Shown one piece after another: positions 24,686 through 37,189 of a DNA stretch of 64,000 nt (position 1 is the stretch's first letter; each line of letters starts with the position of its first letter). The stretch is from Halichondria panicea (Eukaryota; Porifera; Demospongiae; Suberitida; Halichondriidae). The notes beneath the pieces are model-generated. The model saw only the letters and a list, made by a program, of their open reading frames with translations, was not told the DNA's origin and ran no database searches. The stretch is from the NCBI RefSeq assembly GCF_963675165.1, contig NC_087382.1, positions 1,488,001-1,552,000 of the forward strand. The letters run 5' to 3'. The position numbers were made by a program, and so were the translations under genes.

Positions 24686-26466
24686 GTGTTTTGCAAGTTG
24701 CTTGTCATTGTGCACAGTAAATGGGCGTTGTCTATAGTACTACTGAGTCTGTAGTAAAGTGAATGTGTCTATTCAGCAAAAAAATTTTTTGCTTTTGCTA
24801 ACTTAGTTAGCTAAGCTGTTATAGTGTATATGCACATGCAGTACTCTGTTGACTTGCTATACTTCTGTTGATTTGATCCAGTATGGCAGTTGTTTTATTA
24901 TAGAAGTGCACTACAGTGGTTTTCCTTACCTTTGCAGGCTATACTGCAAGAGCACTGCAACCAAAAAAATAAAAAAATAAAAGTAAATTATAGTATAATA
25001 ATAGTAATAATAGTAAATATAGTATTTTGGTTGGCTTCTGTTATGATTGTTAGTAACAAGCCAACAAAATTACTTGCTATGGCCTGCAAAATGGACCTAA
25101 TTGCTGTAGTAGCCTAAGACGTCAAATTAAAAATCGCCAAATTCTAATAGCTCACTCGCCAAATAATTATAATAGCCGCTAAATGTTCCAGGTGTCTCAT
25201 ATTTTGTCTGACTGAAGTGACGATAGCTCAGCTAACTTGTTGCCCCTTGAGTTGTGTGAAAAGTCTGCAATACCCAGTATTTTACCCATCATTATGCCTC
25301 GAGGGATACGGTAAAGCTGACTGTGTGTGTCTGTGTGTCTGTTCCAGCTGTAACTGCTCAACGGTTGCAATGCGACGAAAACTAACAGCTTCTATAGGCT
25401 TCTAGCCACGTTCTCTTGGATTTTGATTCATGGATTAGCAAACTAAAGCTTCTTTCTCGAGTTATGGCTAGTTTGACTCACATTGAAGGCTGTTGCAGTC
25501 TCTTCAGAATCTTTCATAGCATCATCTGTCCGCACAAACTTTCTATTCAACATATGAGTTAGCCTTGCACTAAAGCGCTAGCTTTTTGTTAGCTACAAGA
25601 CTCAGAAAATACCTGTTAAAACAGCTAGCTAGCAGTAGCCATTAATTTTTTTGTGAAATTGATCTCTTTGGACACACCCTTTAATTATTCCTATGGATGT
25701 AATGCGCATGCGCGCTCATTCCCCAGATCAGATCCTCCTGGCAGAATCATATTTTTCTTGAGGGCCTGGTAAGCCACAAAACACTACTATAGATAACAAT
25801 ATGCATGTACACAAGTCTTTTCTTCTTAAATATTATAATTATACACTGCATGAACTACAGATCCAATTTTCTTCTTTCTTGAGGTCCTGGTATTAAACCC
25901 ACATAATACAACAATAGATGCATGTAATAAGTCTTTTCTTCTCAGTGACTTTATATAGATAAGCTAACTTTATGAAATAATTATGCACTTCCGCTTATAA
26001 TTAATTGAAAACAAAATCTTCTTCTTTGTTGCTTCCTAGATCCTTGAGGTCCTGGTATAAGCAGCCACAAAACACAACAATGATACCATAATTATACAAT
26101 TGCAAGTCAGTTTTAGACAGATTATTTTATACACTTTTTCCTCTTCTATACTTTCTCTTCTATACTTTTGAGCGAAAGCAAATCATGGCGAGAGGCATTA
26201 GCACAGCGCCAGCTTGAACACTAGTTCATTTTTGTGATGTGTGGGTGGACTAAAATAACACAGACAGGTAATCACTACATTGTGGTTGCAGTGCTCTTGG
26301 AGTATAGCCTGCAAAGGTATGGAAAACCACTGTAAAAGAGCAGGTGGACAACTTTCTCTAGAAAGTTATGAGTCAGCACATTCCTGATTAAATCTAGTAA
26401 CCACAGTAGTACTATAGACAACGCCCATTTACTGTGCACAATGACAAGCAACTTGCAAAACACAGT
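24686..26466. repeat. Large inverted repeat, arms about 180-280 bp
   Basis: The arm 24686-24963 recurs reverse-complemented at about 26285-26466. Shared stretches include GTTTTGCAAGTTGCTTGTCA, AAATGGGCGTTGTCTATAGT and GCACTGCAACC. The 1.3-kb interior has three imperfect tandem units starting with TTGAGG(G/T)CCTGGTA (near 25755, 25880 and 26040). No coding capacity was seen. It could be a foldback transposon or an inverted duplication. Confidence 0.6.
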
Positions 26467-28251
26467 AACTCTATAATGTTATTACCCAAGGAGCACTGGG
26501 TGGCCAGGGGTATAGTATAGTTCATTGAGTTGCACATGCGCAGTAACTCAGAACACGCCTACATTTTACATGGCAGTAAAATATATAAACAAACAAAACA
26601 TAAACAATATGTACACAAAATTAATGGAATTTTTATGATTTCCAATCAATGTTGAAACCACATTTTTTGTGGTAAAGTTTGCTAAAATTAAAAATTAATG
26701 ACTTAATATTTTTGGTGCTATAATTTTTAGGTGTTTCTGTGTATGTTGAATAATTTGATTAAATAGGTGTCATCAATTTGAATAATAGGCTGATGAAGTT
26801 GAATAATAGGTGAAAAAATTTGAATATTTGGCACAGGCCTACCCACATGCATGTGCATATACATATATAGTGATAGATGCATATATTCCATGGTTGATAT
26901 AGTCTAAGAGAGAATTCCAGTGTATATGGGGGAATCTACCACCATGAGAAGATAAGATCGAGACAAGGATCTGTGGCTGGGCAACAGATCAACAGATCTG
27001 GCCACTTGTAGTACCCTCGCTACGCTCGGGATACTAAATCAGTATCTTTGGGCTTCTAAATCCCATATAGGGCATTTCTCATCTGACCGGTCTGGGAAAG
27101 AATAATAAACCTATTGTTGTTTTCATGTGTTGTATAGGTTTTAAATCAGTTTTGATGCATTGTATTTTGTTGTGTCAAGGTTAGTGCTACAAGCTAACAT
27201 CAACATAGTTAGAGAAAGAAATGAGTCATACTTCAGTGCATTCCATTATTTTTTACTCATGCAAAATGTGGATACATGTACACGCCTGTCTGTGTTGCAT
27301 ATATACATGTACAGTGTTTGTCCTAGCTAATTCTGAAAACAGTAGCCATACAACATGACTGTAGTATACACAGCTGTCAATTACAGACCCACATTATACT
27401 CCATGGTTGAAAGAAACTCCAGTGTGTTGGGGAATCTACTATGGTGGGAAGATCAAAGATAAGTGTGCATGGCAACAACAAATAATGGTATATACTATGT
27501 GGTACACCTGAGATAGTATACGTACCTGAGATAGAAAAGATCATGATATTGGCAAAGATAAGTTCCCTCTCAAGCTCGCCTGACAGCATATATACACAGT
27601 AATTATAGATGGCTATTCATATAATTATTATAGCAGCACCAAAATAACATGCAGTATAATTATAGCTATTATAATTTATGAGGTTCAATTCACTGAAGAA
27701 AATAAAAATGTTCATTAATGTGACAGTACAAACAAATAAGGTTCACTAATTATTAATGATGAAATGATCAGCTATACAGAGGAGGCTGGAACCACTTGTC
27801 CTTAGCTAATTAAGGTCACTAATTGCAAACTTCTCTCTTGCAGACTACTTTAAGCCTAGATTTTAGTGTCTGTAAGTTTAAAAGTCAAATTGTATTTTTG
27901 CCAATTTTGCTCATGCAAAAAGTTAGAGATACTAGTCTCAAAGCTATAGCTGTACGACAACCTCGAGAACAAGCCGCACGATATCAAGGCTAGTACAAGA
28001 GTAAAAGTTTTGATTGTATCTCTTTTGAGCAAAATTAGCGAAATATGTGCCCCCCCCCCTGCAAAATAAGGTTTTAAACTTACAGACACAAACAAAACTA
28101 GGCTTAAAGCAGTGTGCAAGAAAAGTTGGAGAAATTCAATTATAAGTGACTTTAATTAAGGTCAAATGGTTCCAGCCTCCTCTGGATCAGCTATAACACT
28201 TACAATAACGTACAGTACATACATGCATGTTCTATTTACAGGTCACTGTTA
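26467..28251. other. Downstream flank of four-TM copy B, array-unit repeats
   Basis: No supported gene. It carries 3'-flank repeat copies (about 26880-27000 and 27390-27600) and a fragment of the GTTAGACACTG foldback core (about 27010-27060). A further inverted pair with GCTGGAACCA/TGGTTCCAGC lies near 27785 and 28170. Confidence 0.45.
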
Positions 28252-29530
28252 TTAACTAGTATACTGTTGGTTGTTCATGATAGCTTCTTCGGGCACTTCA
28301 TAGAAGGTCCATGCCACCATCTGACCAGTCTGCATAGAGAGAGAGAGAGAGAGAGAGAGAGAATAATTATTTGTTTTCATGTGCTGTGCAAGTATAATTG
28401 TAGTTGTAAGCTGCGTGAACAGTATCAGTTTCCTTTTGCAGTTAATGCATTGTGATATTTTGTCGGTGTCATGCAGTGGAAACCTGTTTCCTCCCATATA
28501 CTCATGTATACTACAGAGCAAGGCTGGGGATTTGGTCAAATTGTTACTTAAGTTTACACAATTCAGTGCATTTGATAATTTTAACAGACCTTCCCACCAG
28601 AGGAAAACCTCTCTATATAAAGGACATTAATTATAATATGGCCCAGCCTATTAAATTATGGCACAGAATGAAATCACTATACTTAATTAGTAAAGTACAC
28701 AAAATTAAGCAACCGGGACAGCGGACACTGAAGCTTAACACTGTGCAAAGTTCCTCTTACTATATACGGACAAACAGGAAACCACACCCAAATTCGAACC
28801 TGATATACGGTGCATGCACTCACCCAGGACAGAGTTCCAATTAGTGTTCCGGCAAACAACAAGTTTACAGGATGAATCAGGAGGCCTTGGGCGGCAGCGA
28901 TAATAATACTGCCTCCTGCATCAAAGAAGATCATCCCAAGACATAGAAGGAATACGACACTCAAAACTGTCGTCTGATGAGATAAATAATTTATTGTTAA
29001 GGAACTGTAAATATTTACACATAGCAGCACTGATTAGACACTGATTGGCTCTCCAATCAGTGAGGTCTCTACACTGAGATAAAGCATAATGAGGATACAG
29101 CGGTCCTGATGATCTTAACTGCAGATCGTGCACTGATAATAGCATGAACAGCTCCCAGCACGATGATTGGAATACCCAGCAGAGAGATGAACCAATAGGG
29201 GAACCAACCAGAACCCACCGGTGCTCTATTGGAGCCCTGGAAATAGGGGGGGGATGCATAGCTATCAGTATAGAGTATAATTATATATAGAGTATAATTA
29301 TGATTATAAGGCCCCACAATACTCTTGCACTCGATCAATCATTGAATATATAGCAGCACATGCATGCTCACAGTTGTGAACCATCCGAATCCAATCACAA
29401 TGAGCAGCCATGGTAGAATAGTAAAGCCAGCCAAGCCCAATCCAAGCTGCAAGGTGTCAGAGACATTAACAACAATTCATGCAAAATACCACAATTAGAA
29501 TGCTACCTTTCTTGCTAGTCCTTCCAACAT
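28252..29530 (-). CDS. Four-TM array gene, copy B (intact)
   Basis: Five exons: 29507-29530, 29372-29446, 29099-29236, 28824-28973 and 28252-28329, all phase 0 with GT-AG introns. The product is about 154 aa. It starts MLEGLARK, then helix 1 (LAGFTILPWLLIVIGFGW), helix 2 (WFPYWFISLLGIPIIVLGAV), helix 3 (VLSVVFLLCLGMIFF), helix 4 (NLLFAGTLIGTLSW) and a conserved tail TGQMVAWTFYEVPEEAI. The short first exon was chosen because MLEGLARK is conserved in all copies and a TATA box lies 60-100 nt upstream. A longer ORF beginning MTSEEM overlaps that TATA box and is not conserved in frame. I do not recognise the family. A polytopic membrane protein with a cytosolic or lumenal tail is the only functional statement supported. 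Confidence 0.8.
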
Positions 29531-29599
29531 AATTATAGCAGAGTACTTTGAAGGCAGCAGGAAATCTCCAGTGTAGTACACAAATCGTGAGACACTGAC

Positions 29600-29830
29600 T
29601 CTCCCCATGCAAAATAACGTGTTTTATAGAAGACAGCATCATCTCCTCTGATGTCATAAAACTACATTTCCTTCCTTCTCCCCTCCCACCTTGGACGGTT
29701 TATTGAAAGAAGTTTTTTTTTTATAGACGACCTTTCCCTTATTTTAGCAAACACTGAAACAGCTTTCTCAAAGGACGATCTTTCCCACATACCCCTCCAT
29801 GTTGCGCAGCAGAGGTTGCACGGCGGTATA
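29600..29830 (-). promoter_or_regulatory. Copy B promoter
   Basis: TATAAAA of the conserved CTTCTATAAAA element lies near 29623-29630. The upstream block at about 29697-29830 has ACGACCTTTCCC, GGACGATCTTTCCC and a degenerate GC box, all given as plus-strand sequence. Copy B and the piggyBac block share an AGAAGTTTTTTTTATAGACG-like stretch absent from the other copies. Confidence 0.65.
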
Positions 29831-30008
29831 TATGTTCCTAATAATCTTTACAACAATGGGTACGGATCGTCGCCCACCCTCTGCCACGCCCACTGGGTTG
29901 TTTTTCATGACTGACACTTGTAACTTAGTAATATTTCATGTTTAGTTGCAGAGAAAAAACACTTGAAAACGACATGTACACAATTAATATTTATTAGCAC
30001 GTTCACAC

Positions 30009-32242
30009 CTAGTCTATTTTACTACATCGATGTCCAATAATAGCATGTTCATGGCAGATCCTGATGGTACAGTTGGGGCAAGCCATTGCTGTGTGCTTTT
30101 GCTCCTTGCTGGGTATCCTGTCTTGCACACATATTTGACATCTACCTCTGCTCAGTCCCACTCTGCTGACACTCACACGGATGTCCTGCGAGGGAGGATT
30201 ACCAAGGTTGAGACCAGACACACCTCTAGCACATGCACGTGACATACTCAACAGACTACCAATCACTTCCAAATGAAACCCTTTCAAACACTTAGGCTTT
30301 TCACCTACCCTCACACAATTGTGCTTGTACAGAATATACGCATTATTAACAGTAATATCCACAAAATCCTGAACCAATACCGGCGACACTTTCTATCATA
30401 TCCATACGTCTTCCTCATACGTCCTGTATTGTCAACCCCTCCCATGTACAAGTTATAGGCAGGGAGACAAGGGGGAACACTCTGTGCGCATAGAGTATGC
30501 AATCTGAACACAGCGCCTGGCATTGTCTCAGGAAATACATTAGTAGCAAAACAAATCACCTTACGGTCATTGAACACAAAGTAACAGATGTCATCCACAG
30601 TCTTAGATACATATTCACCTTTATGAGGTACCACACCCTTTAGATCTTAGGGGAAACCAGCGGCTGACTTTTTCATTGTACCCACTACGAATACGTCATG
30701 CTTACGTAAGTATACAATCAACGGACCAGATGTATAAAATTTGTCCATGTAGACCACATGATTCATTGTATGAAAAGGCTCAACTAATTGCTTCACTACC
30801 CTCATCAGAAGTCCCTTCTCTGACACCTTTTTCCCGGAAGAACCGGTGAGCCTACCACTATACACATCAAACGTACATAGATACCCACAACAAGAACAAG
30901 AGCAGCACCACACCTTGAAACCTAGCTTTCTGGGCATATGAATTTTACCCCCTTTTCTACCCTTGTACTTAATCATCATTTCATCTACGGAAAGCTCTTG
31001 GCTAGGATGATATTTGACCAAGTAGTTTGTACTGAGCGTTTCCAAAACTGTATGTATCTTGCTTGTTATCTTTCTGCTATCAACTATGCACGTATTGTCG
31101 TCACAATGGAGGCGCCGCGCAAGGATTTAAATCTATTGAAAGGCATGGTGTCCTTAACAGCCTGTACTCCTAAGAGCCGATTTGTGGACCAGTAGTCAGT
31201 ATACTCGGGGAGCCTATGAATACCCATCTCCAGTATTATGCCAATAAATACCCAGATCTCGTCTCTATGTGTACCCTTCCAACTTTTAGCACCACACTGT
31301 GTGGCATACAGGTTTGTTTGCTCGGCTATGTGCTCACACAAACTATCTGGCCACAATAGTTTCACAAAGTCTATGAACGCAGTGTTAGAGGGGTCAACTT
31401 TATCTGCAGCACCAACTACACCCTTGAACTCGGGATATTTCCCAGTGGACTTAGCTTTTCGTAATCCATCCTGCCTTGCCAGCTTCCTTCGTTTCGGAGT
31501 TGGAGCCATACCATCCACCAGCTTGTCTCCTCCTCCTCCTCCTCTGTCTTCTGTGTCCTCGTCGTCACTCGCGTCTACATGACAGAAAGAAATAGCAACT
31601 GTCAAGCCACCCACCCACACACACACACACGTACACACACACAGAAACGCGAAACGGGAGGAGCCTAATACACCACAGGGACTATGAATATCATTGTAGG
31701 AGCGCTGTGAACACATAATAGTGCTATGAATATCATTAAGTGCTGGGGGGGGAGTGGGGTACAGTACAGTACAGTACAGCACAGCAGAGGAAAAAAGGCA
31801 CAGGAAAAAAGGCTCGTCCACATCGAAGGCCGCTCCCACAGTGTGGGAAGAGTCTAATAAACCACAATGACTACGAATATAATTATAGGAGAGCTTAGGA
31901 GCACTATTAATATCATTAATGACTGGGGGTACAGTACGAAGCAGAGGACAAGGCTGCAATAAACCACACGAACCTTGAATATGGTACAGTGGAGGAGCCA
32001 CCAGTGTTATGAATTAAGGACTACGAATACCATTAGGCAAGTAAGCAAAAAAAGCGACCGTAGAGAACGACAGTGTGCTAGGTACACACTTCAGTAGGCA
32101 GCATGTGGTAATGACTTTTCTACAAATGGTACAATGACCCAAACCAGTTACCTGAAATATCTGTCTCAAAACAGTCATCACTGCAGTCATTCTGGTCCTC
32201 CTTGTCCTCCTCAAGCTCGCTGACATAGTTTCCCAGACCCAT
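30009..32242 (-). pseudogene. piggyBac-type transposase relic
   Basis: Exon 1 (32242-32152) starts MGLGNYVSELEEDKED and splices at GTAACTGG to an acceptor before 31574, giving ...TDIS/DASDDEDTED. The transposase core follows. The three acidic positions of the family are present as SVDEMMIKYKGR, VYMDKFYTS and YMGGVDNTGRM; the usual second aspartate of the last motif is N. The C-terminus has a Cys/His zinc-binding region (CQICVQDR...CPNCTIRICHEHAIIGHRC) as in piggyBac. Lesions are an extra CG near 31110, an in-frame TAA at about 30644-30646 and a lost T near 30366. Length fits a full domain, but no inverted ends or TTAA pair were convincingly found. The gene sits just upstream of four-TM copy B and shares its promoter block. 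Confidence 0.8.
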
Positions 32243-32280
32243 TAGTGTGATTCTTGAACGATTCTTGAATGCTCCATTAA

Positions 32281-32425
32281 TAGAAAGAAGTTTTTTTATA
32301 GACGACCTTTCCCCTTATTTCAATATTAAATTCAGCAAACTGTGAAACAGCTTTCTTAAAGGACGATCTTTCCCACTCGCACATACTGCTCCATGTTGCG
32401 CGGCAGAGGTTGCACGACGATACGT
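32281..32425 (-). promoter_or_regulatory. Four-TM-type promoter block upstream of the piggyBac relic
   Basis: About 40 nt upstream of the transposase ATG (32242) lies a TATAAAAAAA on the gene strand. Beyond it are the same two ACGAYCTTTCCC boxes (plus-strand reading) and TTGCGCGGCAG box as in four-TM copies. It is closest to the block of copy B at 29697-29830. Confidence 0.7.
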
Positions 32426-32847
32426 TCCACGTACGTACTGTATTCTATATAATGATGCAAATGTGAATACATAACTAGGAGCATGCAGAGCATGTTTGGG
32501 GCGAGCGAGCAATTTGTATTTTGTTGTACAGTGCATGATGTGGTAATTTAAGTTTATTTATCGAATGAAATGAATTAGTAACAGTGATTGTGGAATAGTG
32601 AATATAAACCGAGTAGTCTGATGCAGTGGATTAGATACGACTTCCCTGTGCCAGCTGTATACCCGTGATAATTATTCTGAGTGGTGTAGGGTTGTTGTGG
32701 TCTTTGACTGTGCATGTTGTAACATCAAGATTCAAGGTGAAACATATGTATCAGTGAAAGTTCAGCATGAAAGAGCTGGCTATACAAACTAACATGAGGA
32801 GCAAGGTCCTGAGTGTAGCTAGCTCTTGTGCCCATGCGCAGCTTTTG

Positions 32848-32849
<2 letters not shown>

Positions 32850-32900
<51 letters not shown>

Positions 32901-32940
32901 CACGCACACACATGCACACACACGCACACACGCACGCACG

Positions 32941-33000
<60 letters not shown>
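32850..33000. repeat. (AC)n microsatellite, about 150 bp
   Basis: Nearly pure AC dinucleotides with CG-containing interruptions in the middle. ORFs reading CVCV or THTH here are artefacts. Confidence 0.95.
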
Positions 33001-33002
<2 letters not shown>

Positions 33003-33849
33003 TATTGTGGGGTCTCATTAAGTATAGCCTTAGGCCTGTCTGTATTGCATATATATACATGTATCAGTGTTTGTCCTAATTCTGAAACCATGCAGTAGCC
33101 ATACTGTATATAGTACACAATTGTCTATGTATTACAGACCCACATTATACTCCATGGTTGAAAGAAACTCCAGTGTATTGAATTATATACCATGTGGGAA
33201 GATGAAAGACAAGTGTATATACATGTATAATTTATGCATGCATGTCCTATGTTGTATATCTGATCGAGGTAGACTCAACTCTTAAAGATAAGTTGCTATA
33301 ATAATAGTATAATTATAGGCAATCATGTAGAGATCGAATCTCTCCTTTTATGTTATGGATACTCACAATGGCCATGCATGCATGCATGCTACCTCTTCTG
33401 GCAGCACAAAATATATTATAGCATGGCTATATTTAGCCTCGACTCCAGCCCCTTGAATAGTGGGCCTGGTATTTACTGTTGGCACGTGGGTGGACAATTA
33501 ATTTATTATTTACCGTATTTTATCTCATTGAACGTTAAAACAGTATTTTATCTTATTGTGATAAAGAACAGAAAAAAGAAAAAGGAGAGGCTACCTCTCT
33601 TAGCTGTATATACTGTAGACAGAGACAGCTAAGTAAAATATCAGCTCTGTAGATTTATTCATTAACTTGAGGCTCGGATCGGATATATACACACTCAGGC
33701 GACAAGTTAATCTCATAAGAAATTAGTTAAACCTGTGGGTAAAAAATAAATGTGGATAAGTACAGTGGCTGTGACGTAACATAATGTCAGGACTACTTAT
33801 TGATTTACACAATAGATTTACCATTGAAAGCACTATCCATTAATACACA
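33001..33849. other. Array-unit repeats and satellite-like tandem sequence
   Basis: 3'-flank repeat of the four-TM unit at about 33010-33430, then a foldback half end near 33429-33480. From about 33660 to 33960 there are imperfect repeats of CGGATACACACTCAAGCAAC-like sequence. No supported gene. Confidence 0.5.
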
Positions 33850-34346
33850 CTCAAGCAACAAGTCCGGATACACACTCAAGCAACAAGTCCCTCGGATCGG
33901 ATACACACAAGTCCCTCGGATTGTAAACACATTCAGGCCACACAGTTCTCGGATCAGATACCACGTACTTACTCTGTGACCAATTTTCGGCAAATGTCAC
34001 AACAATACTTCCTTCCAGAGAGAATGGTACTGAACGTCGAACAGACACACCAACACTTTGAAGATGGCTTCACTCAGAGAAACAAGAGGAGAAATCACTA
34101 TCACAATACTTCTTTCAGAGAGAGGTGCACTGGTCCTGTCAAGCTTCACATCAATCCAAGAAAGGGAGTGTCTGGAAAGCAGATGGACTTGCTCTGGGAC
34201 TTGCCATAGCCGATCGGTACGGTACCCACATAAACACCAGCGTACAGACACTTCAACGCCTCCAGCTGCTTGTCTTTCAAGACTAGACCTGGTTTTCCAA
34301 CACAGGATAACGCGTACGCGAGAGCAGAAGAGAAGGTAGCAGCCAT
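33850..34346 (-). pseudogene. RecQ-like DEAD-box helicase N-terminal fragment
   Basis: From an ATG at 34346 the minus strand reads a helicase start: LKDKQLEALKCLYAG (Q-motif-like), then a Walker A PIGYGKS. After a frame change it reads IVIVISPLVSL, matching motif Ia of RecQ-type helicases. The reading breaks again and no later motifs are seen. It is a truncated relic. The assignment rests on three short motifs in the right order. Confidence 0.55.
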
Positions 34347-34595
34347 TACACAACTTGGACTAGATTTCTTTTTTCAATGACATCATTATAAATGAAACGG
34401 ATATCAATGTTTTACAAACTAATGCGGAATAAGAATACTGATAAATATACTGCAATTTAGGAAATTTGTAACGGGCACTTTCTACAAGTCACACATGCAC
34501 TGTTATAACTAGTACTGTACTACTAACATGCACTAGTCTTATGTATAGTAAAGTATACACACATGCATGTTCTATTTATATACAAGTCACTGTTA

Positions 34596-34673
34596 TTATT
34601 TAGTACTGTTGGTTGTGTTGATGATAGCTTCCTCGGGCACTTCATAGAAGGTCCATGCCACCATCTGACCAGT
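34596..34673 (-). pseudogene. Solo exon 5 of the four-TM family, copy C
   Basis: Encodes TGQMVAWTFYEVPEEAIINT and ends at TAA 34596-34598. It keeps an AG acceptor with the CT-rich tract but no exons 1-4 lie upstream. The surrounding sequence (about 34440-34740) duplicates the region of copy D exon 5 (35180-35340). Confidence 0.75.
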
Positions 34674-35157
34674 CTAAGAGAAAGAGAGATAATTGTTTTT
34701 GTGTGCTGTGCAGGTAATTGTATAGTAAAAAATAAAAAAATAAAAAAAGATTCTGGGTAATTCTGGCGCATGCGTAAACAGTGTATAACAGGTTCCATGC
34801 TCATTCACAGGTCACCAACTCTATCACCTGTGCTTGATGGGCATACCTAAACTTACTATATGTTTGTTCTTCATATCTTTACCTTACTTAGATTTCGATT
34901 TATATCTGTCTACCCGTTTGTACTTACCTTAAAACTACTCGTTTCGCCATAAAGGCAACAACAAAAAAATGTATACCAGGCCGTCTTTCTCAGCGGCTTG
35001 GAATCGAGGCTAGGCTATATTCAACTATAATTATAGTGAGTTTCACCAATTTGAAAGATAAATCATTATGACATGCAGCACTATAACAAATAATTATATA
35101 TATAATTATAGGCTCAGTCACTAAAGTGATACAGTAATCATTGTTGAGTTTCAAACA

Positions 35158-36247
35158 TCATGCAGCTAATACTATAATTAGTAACGGGCACTTTCTACAA
35201 GTCACGCATGCACTGTTATAACTAGTACTGTTGGTTGTGTTGATGATAGCTTCCTCGGGCACTTCATAGAAGGTCCATGCCACCATCTGACCAGTCTAAG
35301 AGAAAGAGAGATAATTGTTTTTGTGTGCTGTGCAAGTAATTGTATAGTTTTAAGCTGTAATTTCGCATAATTTGCAATCGAAAGAACCGCAAAGAGTGAG
35401 CATGCGCATGCCATTTCCCATGCTTTGCATGCAATTGGCAACCAGGAATAAGTGTCATTCGTAATCGATTAATCTTGCATTCGAACCTGATATATGGTAT
35501 ACATGCACTCACCCAGGACACAGTGGCAATTAGTGCTCCAGCAAAAAATAAGTTGACAGGATGAACCAGGAGGCCTCTGGCTGAGTATACAATAATGAGG
35601 GTTCCAGCATCAAAGAAGATCATCCCCAAACAGAGAAGAAACAAAATACTGACAACTGCATGTTGTCTGATGAGACAACTTGTTAAGAAAATGTGAATGT
35701 ACACATATATATATAGTACTGATTAGACGTTAATATCATGACTTTCTGTTTTGACACAAAATCACATGTATCGTTTCACTGTTTGTATAATTATAGGCAG
35801 AAAATACAACAGTAATATATACAACCCTTTTAAATTGAAGATACAATCGTCCTGAGGATCCTAGCGGCAGATCGTGCACTGATAACAGCATGCATGAACA
35901 GTTCCCAGCACGATGATTTGAATACCCAGCAGAGAGATGAACCAATAGGGGAACAAAATAAGCCCCACTGGTGCTGTACCGGTGCCCTGCAAACAGGGGG
36001 GGGGCTAGAGTGAACACATGCAGACTATATGGTTTATATAAGTCCCCACAATAATACTCTTGCATTCTATTAATGATTGAATATGCAATTGTATATACTC
36101 ACAACAGTAAGCCATCCGAATCCAATCACAATGAGCAGCCATGGTAGAATAGTGAAGCCAGCCAAGCCCAATCCAATCTGCAGATATAATTGCAATACTA
36201 TAGAATGCATGCAACAACACCTTTCTTCCTGGTCCTAGTTCCAACAT
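35158..36247 (-). pseudogene. Four-TM array gene, copy D (two CATG insertions)
   Basis: Exons: 36221-36247 (MLELGPGRK), 36103-36177, 35845-35986, 35513-35666 and 35158-35295. Splice sites match the intact copies. Exon 3 is 142 nt instead of 138, with CATG duplicated at 35889-35896. Exon 4 is 154 instead of 150, with CATG at 35659-35662. Each shifts the frame. The last exon runs past the usual tail into a longer end (about 22 extra residues, CRKCPLLIIVLAA) because the usual stop is lost. Confidence 0.8.
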
Positions 36248-36299
36248 TTTTAGAATTATAGCAGTTGAAGGCAGCAGGAAATCTCCAGTGTAGCACAAA

Positions 36300-36489
36300 A
36301 ATTCTGAGACACTCTCCCAAATGATATGTTTTATAGAAGCTAGCATCATCTCCTCTGATGTCATAAAAACTTTTAAAATGGAAGGGAAGTTTATTTTAGA
36401 GACGACCTTTCCCTTATTTCCATAGCAAAACACTGAACAGCTTTCTCAAAGGACGATCTTTCCCACTCGAACTTAAATTGCGCGGTGGT
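36300..36489 (-). promoter_or_regulatory. Copy D promoter
   Basis: CTATAAAAC TATA element near 36327-36336. ACGACCTTTCCC, GGACGATCTTTCCC and TTGCGCGG boxes (plus-strand reading) lie between 36395 and 36489. Confidence 0.6.
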
Positions 36490-37189
36490 TTTGGAACACA
36501 ATTTAGTGGTTGCACATGATCCACTGGTTAGGGAACAAGCATTCAGACAACAGGCACAGCATTGTAGACTGCCATAGCTTTGGTAGATTTTTTGGCAATT
36601 TTTAGACTATGTATACACTTCGCGGTTTTCACTATGTATCACGAACATTTATACCTAATTGCATGCATGCAAAAAGATTGCTATTCTGCAAAAATTAAAT
36701 CAACGAAAAACCTCTTTTTAACGATCTTTCACACAGTTAAGTATTCTTACTGTTTTCTTTTGTGGGTAACATTACAAATTAACACATTGCAAACCCTGTC
36801 AGACCACAACTGTGCATCGAATGACTACAGCTAGAAGATATACTCAAGTGCATGTATAGGGATCTACCTTGACAATGCATATAGTCTATGCCTGTGTGTT
36901 GATGAGTCTTAGATATAATATAGGGTATCCATGGCATTGCATGCATAATATAGAGACAAATTGGCGTGATGTACTGTATATAGTGCTACTAAGTAAAAGT
37001 TTGTATAGTGATAATTATGCTTCATTAATTTCATAAAAAAGCACATAGACAAAATTAAGACAAGACACAGCACACTGACACAAGACACAAAACATAAATT
37101 ACAGTGTTATCTTGCTGACTTGAACTGATCCATAATGAAAGCACCGCAGGTGCTGATGCCTCGGTGGAGATGCCAAAGCTATATAGATT
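36490..37189. other. Intergenic region
   Basis: No supported gene. The stretch near 36870-36970 (GTGTTGATGAGTCTTAG, GGGTATCCATGGCAT) recurs near 45915-46010 and in the E/F upstream duplication. Confidence 0.4.

Noticed and set aside
29466-29657. ORFs starting MTSEEM or MTSGEM upstream of each four-TM copy
   Set aside because: They cross the conserved TATA box, shift frame among copies, and do not join the conserved MLEGLARK exon in frame. They are promoter shadows.
31580-32001. N-terminal extension of the piggyBac ORF (MAPPLYHIQ...)
   Set aside because: It is read-through of an intron. A GTAACTGG donor and TAG acceptor join exon 1 in phase to the acidic DASDDEDTED stretch.
29984-32279. TTAA sites as piggyBac insertion boundaries
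   Set aside because: The sequences next to TTAA at about 29984 and 32275 are not inverted repeats of each other.
32725-33098. ORFs of CVCV and THTH repeats
   Set aside because: They are translations of the (AC)n microsatellite in all frames.
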